A stretch of 5,045 nucleotides of DNA from an uncultured Lacticaseibacillus sp. (GCA_934339215.1 CAKRHU010000152.1:1-5045), one strand, 5' to 3'. Numbered from the stretch's first letter, positions 1 through 5,017 are shown. A program made the numbers and translations. The notes: a model not told the origin generated them from the letters alone.

Positions 1-735
1 ATAGTTATTCGATCGAAAATTTTTAGGATTCTCATTCCGTTTGCGAGCAAGGCGCTGTTGATACAAAGTGATGCGAGTATAAAGATTAGTGAGTTGATCC
101 GTCAATACGCGAACAGCTTTAGTCTGATTGTCGTCGTTATAAACGAATTTACCGATATTGGCATCGACACCACAGACGCAATGATTACTAGGCAATGGAT
201 GCGATTCATCGACTTCAATGCTAAGGCTGGCGTAGTAACCATCTGCATCTCGATTTACTGTTGCTTGGCGAAGTGGACCGCTCCATCTCGGCGCTTCTGA
301 TAAACGAATTGGATACCAGTCACCTGCGTATGCTTGTGGTTTATCCAGACACAGCTTGCCATCGACAATCATTGCACGATCAGTTTTAAAAACCAGGCGA
401 CTTTTCTTGCGTGATTTGAACTTTGGTTTTTTGTGGTTAGGCATCTTTGGATTGAAGAAGTTCTTCCACGCCTGACCTAAGTCATGGACTGCCAGTTGTA
501 GTGTACGAGCCGATTGGGCGTATTGCCAATCAGCTTTATTGGCGACTAGTTCGTCGCGCACCTTACGTTCATTTGGACGCAAGGTTTTATCTTGCAACAC
601 TAATGACGCCTCATACATGCTATTCCAAGTTTCAAGGGCTTGGTTATAACAGTAGCGGCGGTAGTGATAAGCCTTGTTGATAAACTGTTGCATCGTCTTG
701 TTGGGATAACAGCGCACCTTGTGAGTCATGAGCAT
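1..735 (-). CDS. tnpB: TnpB, IS200/IS605-family RNA-guided nuclease (5' part, cut by window edge)
   Basis: The reading frame is open for 245 codons from the ATG at 735 to the window edge, so the C-terminal part lies outside. The N-terminus has the helix-turn-helix pattern of OrfB/TnpB proteins: a KVRCYPNK start, then RRYCYNQALETW at about residues 26-37. A basic stretch follows (HKKPKFKSRKKSR, about 101-113). The first RuvC segment is CGVDANIGKFVYND at about 188-201, with Asp191 as the expected catalytic residue. The tail has the usual helical segment ending LYQQRLARKR. RuvC-II, the zinc finger and RuvC-III would be off the window. TnpB proteins are guide-RNA-directed DNA nucleases that favour retention of their transposon; the guide RNA is normally encoded at the 3' end, also outside. 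The start at 735 is chosen because a very strong AGGAGGTGA lies 8 bases upstream; the in-frame ATG at 729 is too close. No tnpA is visible. No frameshift or stop is seen in the visible part. Confidence 0.9.
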   Translation of the reverse strand, partial: MLMTHKVRCYPNKTMQQFINKAYHYRRYCYNQALETWNSMYEASLVLQDKTLRPNERKVRDELVANKADWQYAQSARTLQLAVHDLGQAWKNFFNPKMPNHKKPKFKSRKKSRLVFKTDRAMIVDGKLCLDKPQAYAGDWYPIRLSEAPRWSGPLRQATVNRDADGYYASLSIEVDESHPLPSNHCVCGVDANIGKFVYNDDNQTKAVRVLTDQLTNLYTRITLYQQRLARKRNENPKNFRSNNY

Positions 736-743
736 GTGTTTCA

Positions 744-749
744 CCTCCT
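744..749 (-). promoter_or_regulatory. Strong ribosome binding site of tnpB
   Basis: The minus strand reads AGGAGG here, extending to AGGAGGTGA through 741, a near-complete match to the 16S rRNA 3' end. It lies 8 bases before the ATG at 735 and decides that start over the ATG two codons later. Confidence 0.85.
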
Positions 750-757
750 CAACTGTA

Positions 758-767
758 TTGTATACAA
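758..767. repeat. Perfect 10-bp palindrome TTGTATACAA near the tnpB promoter
   Basis: TTGTATACAA is its own reverse complement. On the minus strand it contains TACAAT, a five-of-six match to a -10 box, which would put a tnpB transcript start just before the ribosome binding site. No good -35 box is found at 16-18 bases. It could be a -10 element, a protein-binding palindrome, or chance in an AT-rich stretch. Confidence 0.3.
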
Positions 768-859
768 GAGAAATGAATTCATGCTGCCAAGACGAGATGA
801 AAATCACCATTGTCCATTCACGGTTCACCAATACTTATTTCACGAGTATCTCATGTTTA

Positions 860-909
860 GGTGAGTCATTTGCTTGCCTTCCACTGAATGCTGCAAGCAA
901 TTATTCACC
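860..909. repeat. Imperfect inverted repeat, possible IS-end hairpin
   Basis: GGTGA (860-864) and TTGCTTGC (870-877) pair with GCAAGCAA (893-900) and TCACC (905-909). This leaves a small internal loop and a 15-base apical loop. Thirteen base pairs over 50 bases is well above casual background. In position (125-175 bases upstream of tnpB) and form it resembles the subterminal hairpins of IS200/IS605 ends, but no cleavage site was identified. There is no T tract, so it is not an obvious terminator. Confidence 0.45.
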
Positions 910-956
910 ACAAGCTTCTATATTATTTGATATATTTGATTACTGTTTAAGACCTC

Positions 957-1000
957 CTGTGGGAAACTCACAGTCATCAGCGTGTGAAGCTGTGAGCTTC
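957..1000. repeat. Three overlapping, mutually exclusive hairpins
   Basis: Three inverted repeats share arms. CTGTGGG (957-963) pairs with CTCACAG (967-973), with one G-U pair and an AAA loop. CTCACAG (967-973) also pairs perfectly with CTGTGAG (990-996). GAAGCT (986-991) pairs with AGCTTC (995-1000) around a GTG loop. Forming the middle structure excludes the outer two. No uridine tract follows, so classical attenuation is not supported. The array may be the structured end of the IS element or a DNA-level binding site upstream of the cla promoter. Confidence 0.4.
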
Positions 1001-1019
1001 TCCTCTTCTACGATAGCAG

Positions 1020-1035
1020 ATGTAAGCGCTATGAT
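1020..1035 (+). promoter_or_regulatory. Candidate CcpA cre operator overlapping a possible -10 box (TATGAT) of the cla operon
   Basis: ATGTAAGCGCTATGA (1020-1034) fits the cre consensus WTGNNARCGNWWWCA at all defined positions except one (G instead of C at 1033). TATGAT (1030-1035), a five-of-six match to TATAAT, overlaps its right half. A start site near 1042 would leave a leader of about 48 bases before the cla-dh ATG. The -35 region about 1006-1012 is poor. If real, CcpA bound here would block the promoter when rich sugars are present. This is a motif match only. Confidence 0.45.
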
Positions 1036-1075
1036 ACAGGTGTATTCGGGAATCGGAATGTTACATCGCAGGTAG

Positions 1076-1081
1076 AAAGGA
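1076..1081 (+). promoter_or_regulatory. Ribosome binding site of cla-dh
   Basis: AAAGGA lies 8 bases before the ATG at 1090. The ATG at 1081 overlaps this site and so cannot use it, which decides the start in favour of 1090. Confidence 0.8.
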
Positions 1082-1089
1082 TGTTACTG

Positions 1090-1944
1090 ATGAAGGATTT
1101 CAAAGATAAAGTCATGTTTCTCACTGGAGCAGCGCATGGATTTGGGCGCGTGATCGCCATCGAAGCGGCCAAGCGCGGGATGAAGCTCGCCTTGTTTGAT
1201 ATCGATGAGCCCGCATTAAAGGAAACCGTCGCCCTGTTAGGCGACGCTGACGTCTTGAGCAAAAAGGCTGATGTCACCAAAGAAAGTGAAGTCAATGCCG
1301 CCATTGATGCCACGATGGCACGTTTTGGCCAAATCGATTTATTGATCAACGATGCAGGCATCGCCTTGCCTGGCCGCATGTGGGAATTGCCGGTACGCGA
1401 TTGGGAATGGATCTTGCATGTCAATACGATGAGCCAAGTGTACACCATGCGCAAAATCATTCCGATCATGCTCAAGCAAAAGACGCATGGCGCCATTTTA
1501 AACGTGGCTTCCATTGCCGGCTTGCTCGACACCCCTGGGATGCCAGCTTATCACGCGTCGAAGTTTGCTTCCGTGGGGCTCACTGAGGCGACTGCTTACG
1601 ACTTGCAACGTATCGGCGCCGACATTCAAATGCATGTGATGTGCCCAGGCTTTGTCCAAACCGATTTGTATCACACTGAACAACATCGGCCAGCCGATTA
1701 CGCTGATGCCAGTGATCCTTACTATCAATCTGAAGCTTACTTAAAAGGCCAACAATTTGCCAAGTATGTGATCACCAATGGCACGCCGATCGACACGATT
1801 GCTGACACCGTCTTTAAAGCATTGGAAAATGATACCTTTTATATTCTCACGCATCCAGAATACAACCCATTGATTACCGATCGTGTCAGCCGCATCGTCA
1901 ACAATGGCAAACCGGATGTGCATGTGATGGATGGGATCATGTAA
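1090..1944 (+). CDS. cla-dh: Short-chain dehydrogenase, CLA-DH-type hydroxy fatty acid dehydrogenase
   Basis: This is a 284-residue classical short-chain dehydrogenase/reductase. Visible motifs are the glycine-rich TGAAHGFG (residues 12-19) for dinucleotide binding, Asp37 at the end of the second strand (favouring NAD over NADP), ADV at 60-62, NDAG (87-90, usually NNAG), and the catalytic set Asn112, Ser141, Tyr154 and Lys158 in YHASK. CPGFVQTD follows at 185-192, then a long C-terminal part. Order, length and sequence match CLA-DH of Lactiplantibacillus plantarum. That enzyme interconverts 10-hydroxy and 10-oxo C18 fatty acids with NAD(H) and works twice in polyunsaturated fatty acid saturation. 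It is first in a three-gene operon; its TAA overlaps by one base the AGGAGGA before the next gene. The start at 1090 is preferred over 1081 because of the ribosome binding site spacing. Family assignment is near certain; the substrate is inferred from the operon and remembered similarity. Confidence 0.87.
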   Translation: MKDFKDKVMFLTGAAHGFGRVIAIEAAKRGMKLALFDIDEPALKETVALLGDADVLSKKADVTKESEVNAAIDATMARFGQIDLLINDAGIALPGRMWELPVRDWEWILHVNTMSQVYTMRKIIPIMLKQKTHGAILNVASIAGLLDTPGMPAYHASKFASVGLTEATAYDLQRIGADIQMHVMCPGFVQTDLYHTEQHRPADYADASDPYYQSEAYLKGQQFAKYVITNGTPIDTIADTVFKALENDTFYILTHPEYNPLITDRVSRIVNNGKPDVHVMDGIM

Positions 1945-1957
1945 GGAGGACATCAAC

Positions 1958-2803
1958 ATGACAAGTTTTAAAGTATCCAAAGAAAACGTCAAAGATTTCT
2001 TGAATCTACCGTCAATGAACGATCAAGCTGGGATCAGTTTTGCTTATGCCACTGATCCAGAAAAACTCGCCAGCTTAATCCCTGCGCCATTGAAATTAGT
2101 GGCACCGATCGTCGTGGGTTATGTGGTGCACATGGGCAAGCCGAGCTTCGGCGCCCCATACTTGGAACAAACCCTTTATGCCTTAGTTTCTTACGATGGC
2201 AAAATGATGGGCGCTTACCCATTTGAACTGTTACTGCACGGTCCAGGTGCCGAAGCTGGCTTAGTCGCAGGCCGTGAAGGGGCCTGCATTCCAAAGAAAC
2301 TCGCTGATGACATCACTTTGCGGCGCACTGGCGACCATGCAGAAGCCAGCGTTGTGCGTCATGGCAAAGAACTGCTCCATGTCGAATTTGATAAAGGCGC
2401 CATCAACGAGCCATCCTTCATGGAGCAATTTGCTTCCATGTTGCCTTTGAATCAGGAAGTCCAAACCAACAGCTTCTTCTTCAATTACAATTTGAAACAA
2501 GATGAGCAAGGCGCCAACCACTTCGAAAATGTCGAACTGGTGGCAACGCAAATGAAGTCTTATACCGATCAATTGGAGGCGGGTAAACTCTCGATCACGC
2601 TAGATTCCACCGAAGACGATCCCTTAGGTGAATTGCCAGTGTTGAAGCCACTGGGTGCCGCTTGGTATCACTTCAACACTTCCACGATGTTTAACACCTT
2701 GCACTTGACGCCAGTAGATGCCGCAGCCACTGCCCCATATCTGATTACTGGGCGTTATGATCGCGGGATCTATGATCCATCCGTCACCAGCTATCATATT
2801 TAG
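1958..2803 (+). CDS. cla-dc: Acetoacetate-decarboxylase-fold protein, CLA-DC-type oxo fatty acid isomerase
   Basis: This 281-residue protein belongs to the acetoacetate decarboxylase superfamily. The segment VAGREGACIPKKL (residues 103-115) aligns with the active-site segment of Clostridium acetobutylicum decarboxylase, so Lys113 corresponds to its Schiff-base Lys115. Glu70 corresponds to Glu76. By hand alignment Arg29 and Glu61 of that enzyme become Gln23 and Tyr55. In Lactiplantibacillus plantarum the homologue CLA-DC moves a double bond, turning 10-oxo-cis-12-octadecenoic acid into the conjugated trans-11 enone; no carbon is lost. Loss of the decarboxylase residues with the lysine kept fits this role. 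The start at 1958 follows GGAGGA (1945-1950) at 7 bases and is preferred over the in-frame ATG at 1931, which lies inside the previous gene. Automated annotation would probably call it acetoacetate decarboxylase, which is likely misleading here. No signal peptide or membrane segment is apparent, so it is probably cytoplasmic. Confidence 0.85.
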   Translation: MTSFKVSKENVKDFLNLPSMNDQAGISFAYATDPEKLASLIPAPLKLVAPIVVGYVVHMGKPSFGAPYLEQTLYALVSYDGKMMGAYPFELLLHGPGAEAGLVAGREGACIPKKLADDITLRRTGDHAEASVVRHGKELLHVEFDKGAINEPSFMEQFASMLPLNQEVQTNSFFFNYNLKQDEQGANHFENVELVATQMKSYTDQLEAGKLSITLDSTEDDPLGELPVLKPLGAAWYHFNTSTMFNTLHLTPVDAAATAPYLITGRYDRGIYDPSVTSYHI

Positions 2804-2815
2804 GAGGTTTTCAAT

Positions 2816-3457
2816 ATGGCTATTGTGAATAATGATTTTTCTGATGTGATGTTCAATCGGCATTCCGTGCGGCAATTCGACCCTGAAGTCAAAATCAATC
2901 GCGATGAACTGCAAGCAATGATCAAAGAGGCTACCACTGCCCCATCAGCATGTAATTTGCAATCTTGGCATTTTGTGGTGATCGACACACCTGCTGGCAA
3001 AGCCGACTTGAAGAAAGCTGCCATGAAGTTTAACTATCCACAAATCGACTCGGCTTCAGCCATCGTCTTTATCGCTGGTGACACCAAGAGTCACGAAGTT
3101 TACCGTGACGTTTGGCAAAAGGTTTATGAAGCAGGCAAGATTTCCAAAGAAAAACTCGACAGTATTTTGAACACGTTTCTTCCATTATATGAACACGCTG
3201 ATCAGAATTTCTTGATGCTTGATGCGACGCTTGATGGCGCCATGGTCGGCATGCAGTTGTTGTTAGCTGCGCGGGCGCATGGGTATGAAGCCAATGCCTT
3301 TTCTGGATATGACTTTAAGACCATCATTCCATCGCTCGGCTTGGATCCAACGCGCTTCGTCCCAGTGATGGGTGTGGCCATCGGGAAACCTGCTAAAGGT
3401 GCTGACATCTTACAAACCACGCGCTATGATGCCGCCAACTTAACTGAATTCCGCTAA
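2816..3457 (+). CDS. cla-er: Nitroreductase-family enone reductase, CLA-ER type
   Basis: This 213-residue protein of the FMN-dependent nitroreductase family has RHSVRQF (residues 15-21), the usual FMN-phosphate-binding motif. PSACNLQSWHFVV (43-55) is the family's PSxxNxQ segment. The C-terminal VPVMGVAIGKPAKG (182-195) corresponds to the strand near the flavin. The length is usual for the family. In Lactiplantibacillus plantarum the homologue CLA-ER uses FMN and NADH to saturate the carbon-carbon double bond conjugated to the ketone of 10-oxo-trans-11-octadecenoic acid, after the isomerase has acted. The gene is last in the operon. Its ribosome binding site AGGAGG (2802-2807) overlaps the stop codon of the preceding gene, with 8 bases to the ATG, suggesting coupled translation. 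A terminator follows 10 bases after the stop codon. An ordinary nitroreductase role cannot be excluded from sequence, but gene order makes the enone reductase assignment likely. Confidence 0.86.
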   Translation: MAIVNNDFSDVMFNRHSVRQFDPEVKINRDELQAMIKEATTAPSACNLQSWHFVVIDTPAGKADLKKAAMKFNYPQIDSASAIVFIAGDTKSHEVYRDVWQKVYEAGKISKEKLDSILNTFLPLYEHADQNFLMLDATLDGAMVGMQLLLAARAHGYEANAFSGYDFKTIIPSLGLDPTRFVPVMGVAIGKPAKGADILQTTRYDAANLTEFR

Positions 3458-3462
3458 TCGTC

Positions 3463-3503
3463 AAAAGTGCCTTGAACTCAAATCTCGAGTTCAAGGCATT
3501 TTT
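3463..3503 (+). terminator. Rho-independent terminator of the cla operon, probably bidirectional
   Basis: A perfect 12-bp stem pairs TGCCTTGAACTC (3468-3479) with GAGTTCAAGGCA (3487-3498) around a 7-base loop. It is followed by TTTTT on the plus strand and preceded by AAAA, which gives a TTTT tail on the minus strand. It lies 10 bases after the cla-er stop codon and can also serve as a back-up terminator for the convergent tcyP transcript. Confidence 0.9.
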
Positions 3504-3511
3504 GCGCGAAC

Positions 3512-3545
3512 AAATTGCCAGTCCGAAGGGTTGAACTGGCAATTT
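3512..3545 (-). terminator. Hairpin terminator downstream of tcyP
   Basis: A perfect 11-bp stem pairs 3512-3522 (AAATTGCCAGT) with 3535-3545 (ACTGGCAATTT) around a 12-base loop. On the minus strand it starts 7 bases after the tcyP stop codon. The uridine tract is short and lies mostly inside the stem, so termination may also rely on the next hairpin (3468-3498). Confidence 0.65.
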
Positions 3546-3552
3546 TCTGATT

Positions 3553-4950
3553 TTATAAGGTATTGGCAACTAAATTCTCGTCATCATCCAAAACTTTGTG
3601 ATCGAGGTTATCCGTCACTTTAGCCGCAATTAAACCGGCTAAGATGGAATCATTGACGTTAACCGCAGTCCGTGCCATGTCGACAATTGGATCAATGGCA
3701 ATGATCACAGCCATGATGGCTACTGGCAAATTCAACGTGCCAAGTACCATCAACGTGGAGAACGTTGCCCCACCACCGACACCGGCAGAACCAAAGGAAG
3801 CTAAGGTAACCACCGCCACCAAGGTCAAAATAAATTGGGGCGTGAAGACGTTGATGCCAACCGTCGGCGCAATAATCGTGGCAATCATTGCCGGATAAAC
3901 CCCGGCGCACCCGTTTTGCCCGATCGTCAAACCAAAGCTTCCAGCAAAGTTCGCAATCGCAGAGTTGATGCCAAGCGATTCCGTTTGAATCTTCAAGTTC
4001 AATGGCAAGGTCCCGGCACTGGTGCGAGACGTGAAGGCAAAAATCAATGCTGGCCAAACTTTCTTGTAATAGCGAATTGGGTTGATATGGTTAGCCAACA
4101 AAATCAAGGTGTGCACGATCAAGACTGCGATCAAGGCCACATAAGCGGCGATGATAAAGACCCCAAGTTGCGCGATCGAGGCAATGGAATCAGTAGCGGC
4201 AGCTTTGGTGATCAAAGCGAAAATCCCATAAGGCGTGAGCGCTAAGACTAATTTGATGATGCCGTGCACCAAACGATCTAACACATTGATGCCTTTGGCG
4301 ACTTGCGCGGCAATTTCAGGTTCGGTTTTGCGCAAGCCCAGATAAGCGATCCCAGTGACGGCAGAGAAAATCACCACCGCAATCGTTGAGGTTGCCCGTG
4401 TCCCAGCTAAATCTGCAAAAATATTCGTTGGGAAGAAGCTGATGATCTGCTGTGGTAAGGTGACGCCTTTTAATGCGGATTGGTGTTCCTTGATGGCCGC
4501 CAGGTTGGCCGCGTCAGCACTGGTGCCAGCCACAAAGTGTGCACCTTGTAAGTGGAAAGCAAATACGGATAAGATGCCAAGCAAAGCAGCAATGGCCGTG
4601 GTGATCAAAAGCGTTGCCAGCACCGTGACCCCGATTTTGCGCAAGTTGGCCACATCCGTCAAGCGCGTGAAGGCGCCGATCAAGGACACAGCGACTAATG
4701 GCGTGATCAAGGTTTGTAGCAAGGCGACGTAACCTGAGCCGACAATGCTCAACCAGTTGATGGTTTGCGTGGTGATATTAGACGTATTGCCCCAGATCAA
4801 TTGGATCCCGATGCCAAAAACAACGCCGACGACTAAGGAGCCAAACACTAATTTGGTAAAACTGGTGCCTTTACGATGCAGATAAGCGATCACAGCGAGA
4901 ATAATGGCAGCAACAATTAAAATCGCGATAATGGTTAAGTTTTGAGTCAT
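3553..4950 (-). CDS. tcyP: L-cystine:cation symporter, TcyP type (DAACS family)
   Basis: This 465-residue membrane transporter of the dicarboxylate/amino acid:cation symporter family is close in length to Bacillus subtilis TcyP (about 463). An N-terminal membrane helix precedes FTKLVFGSLVVGVVFGIGIQ (31-50), and several more hydrophobic segments follow. The transport core is clear: hairpin 1 SRTSAGTLP (308-316), the discontinuous helix IGQNGCAGVYPA (343-354), hairpin 2 with GSAGVGGGA (387-395), and DMARTAVNVNDS (424-435). Asp424 and Asn431 correspond to GltPh Asp394 and Asn401; Arg427 corresponds to Arg397. The IGQNGCAG signature is typical of the TcyP cystine subgroup rather than glutamate carriers. 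The expected role is sodium- or proton-coupled uptake of L-cystine. The start at 4950 is chosen over the in-frame ATG at 4989 because AAAGGA lies 8 bases upstream and the upstream ATG lacks such a site. It is convergent with the cla operon and separated from it by terminators. The promoter lies outside or at the window edge. Confidence 0.92.
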   Translation of the reverse strand: MTQNLTIIAILIVAAIILAVIAYLHRKGTSFTKLVFGSLVVGVVFGIGIQLIWGNTSNITTQTINWLSIVGSGYVALLQTLITPLVAVSLIGAFTRLTDVANLRKIGVTVLATLLITTAIAALLGILSVFAFHLQGAHFVAGTSADAANLAAIKEHQSALKGVTLPQQIISFFPTNIFADLAGTRATSTIAVVIFSAVTGIAYLGLRKTEPEIAAQVAKGINVLDRLVHGIIKLVLALTPYGIFALITKAAATDSIASIAQLGVFIIAAYVALIAVLIVHTLILLANHINPIRYYKKVWPALIFAFTSRTSAGTLPLNLKIQTESLGINSAIANFAGSFGLTIGQNGCAGVYPAMIATIIAPTVGINVFTPQFILTLVAVVTLASFGSAGVGGGATFSTLMVLGTLNLPVAIMAVIIAIDPIVDMARTAVNVNDSILAGLIAAKVTDNLDHKVLDDDENLVANTL

Positions 4951-4958
4951 AGTTGAAT

Positions 4959-4964
4959 TCCTTT
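4959..4964 (-). promoter_or_regulatory. Ribosome binding site of tcyP, inside a small inverted repeat
   Basis: The minus strand reads AAAGGA, 8 bases before the ATG at 4950. It sits in a small inverted repeat (TTGAA, AGGAA loop, TTCAA; 4953-4967) and touches the stop codon of the upstream small ORF (4964-4966). Initiation may therefore be coupled to translation of that ORF. Confidence 0.7.
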
Positions 4965-5017
4965 CAATGGCGAGTGACTTTTTCAACATTCGCCAGGCAC
5001 ATTCGTTTAATTGCCAT
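4964..5017 (-). CDS. Possible 17-residue leader peptide upstream of tcyP
   Basis: The ORF encodes MAIKRMCLANVEKVTRH and ends in TGA, leaving 13 bases between its stop codon and the tcyP ATG. AAAGGGG (5025-5031 on the complement) lies 7 bases before its ATG, a good ribosome binding site. It has a single Cys codon (residue 7), so it is not a classical Cys-rich attenuator peptide. An inverted repeat (TGGCGA 4968-4973 with TCGCCA 4990-4995) lies inside it and would be opened by a translating ribosome. The frame stays open to the window edge upstream of the ATG, so it could instead be the last codons of a longer upstream gene. No function is recognised from the peptide. Confidence 0.4.
   Translation of the reverse strand: MAIKRMCLANVEKVTRH
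4968..4995 (-). repeat. Inverted repeat within the tcyP leader region
   Basis: TGGCGA pairs with TCGCCA over a 16-base gap, giving six perfect base pairs with possibly two more after a mismatch. It lies just upstream of the tcyP ribosome binding site. No uridine run follows, so it is not a terminator; it may modulate translation or be chance. Confidence 0.35.

Larger units (their letters stand above)
1..1000 (-). mobile_element. IS200/IS605-type element, 5' portion; outer boundary uncertain
   Basis: The element is inferred from tnpB and from inverted repeats upstream of it. IS200/IS605 elements have no terminal inverted repeats and make no target duplication; their ends instead carry short subterminal hairpins. 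Candidate hairpins lie at 860-909 and 957-1000. No tnpA is found between tnpB and the next gene, so if tnpA exists it is downstream of tnpB; otherwise this is a tnpB-only (IS1341-like) element. The limit at 1000 is a guess: the true end could be anywhere from about 850 to 1010. The cre-like site and start region of the next operon, from 1020 on, look like host sequence. Confidence 0.45.
736..1089. other. Intergenic region between tnpB and the cla operon
   Basis: No convincing gene is present; open frames on both strands have no ribosome binding site or recognisable product. From left to right it holds the tnpB ribosome binding site (741-750), a perfect 10-base palindrome TTGTATACAA (758-767) near where the tnpB -10 element would be expected, a cluster of TCAC motifs (804-843), a large imperfect hairpin (860-909), an AT-rich patch (about 917-945), overlapping hairpins (957-1000), a cre-like operator with a TATGAT box (1020-1035), and the cla-dh ribosome binding site (1076-1081). 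The left part probably belongs to the IS element and the right part to the host operon. Confidence 0.7.

Noticed and set aside
58..300. 80-codon plus-strand open frame inside tnpB
   Set aside because: It lies antisense within the clear tnpB frame and has no recognisable product.
957..1010. Rho-independent terminator upstream of cla-dh
   Set aside because: The hairpins are not followed by a uridine run on either strand.
728..1075. 115-codon plus-strand open frame between tnpB and cla-dh
   Set aside because: It has no ribosome binding site, overlaps the tnpB start and the candidate operator, and gives a protein with no recognisable family.
1081..1089. Earlier ATG of cla-dh at 1081
   Set aside because: It overlaps the AAAGGA ribosome binding site, leaving no room for initiation; the ATG at 1090 has the right spacing.
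1029..1532. 167-codon minus-strand open frame opposite cla-dh
   Set aside because: It is a shadow of the well-supported SDR gene, with no domain and no ribosome binding site.
1958..2803. Acetone-forming acetoacetate decarboxylase, with the SDR making isopropanol
   Set aside because: There are no CoA-transferase or thiolase genes nearby, Arg29 and Glu61 equivalents appear lost, and the gene trio matches the fatty acid saturation cluster better.
3835..4245. 136-codon plus-strand open frame opposite tcyP
   Set aside because: It is a low-complexity, charge-rich shadow of the transporter gene.
4951..4989. 13-residue N-terminal extension of tcyP from the ATG at 4989
   Set aside because: It has no ribosome binding site, and the extension is charged and not typical of the family; the ATG at 4950 has AAAGGA at 8 bases.
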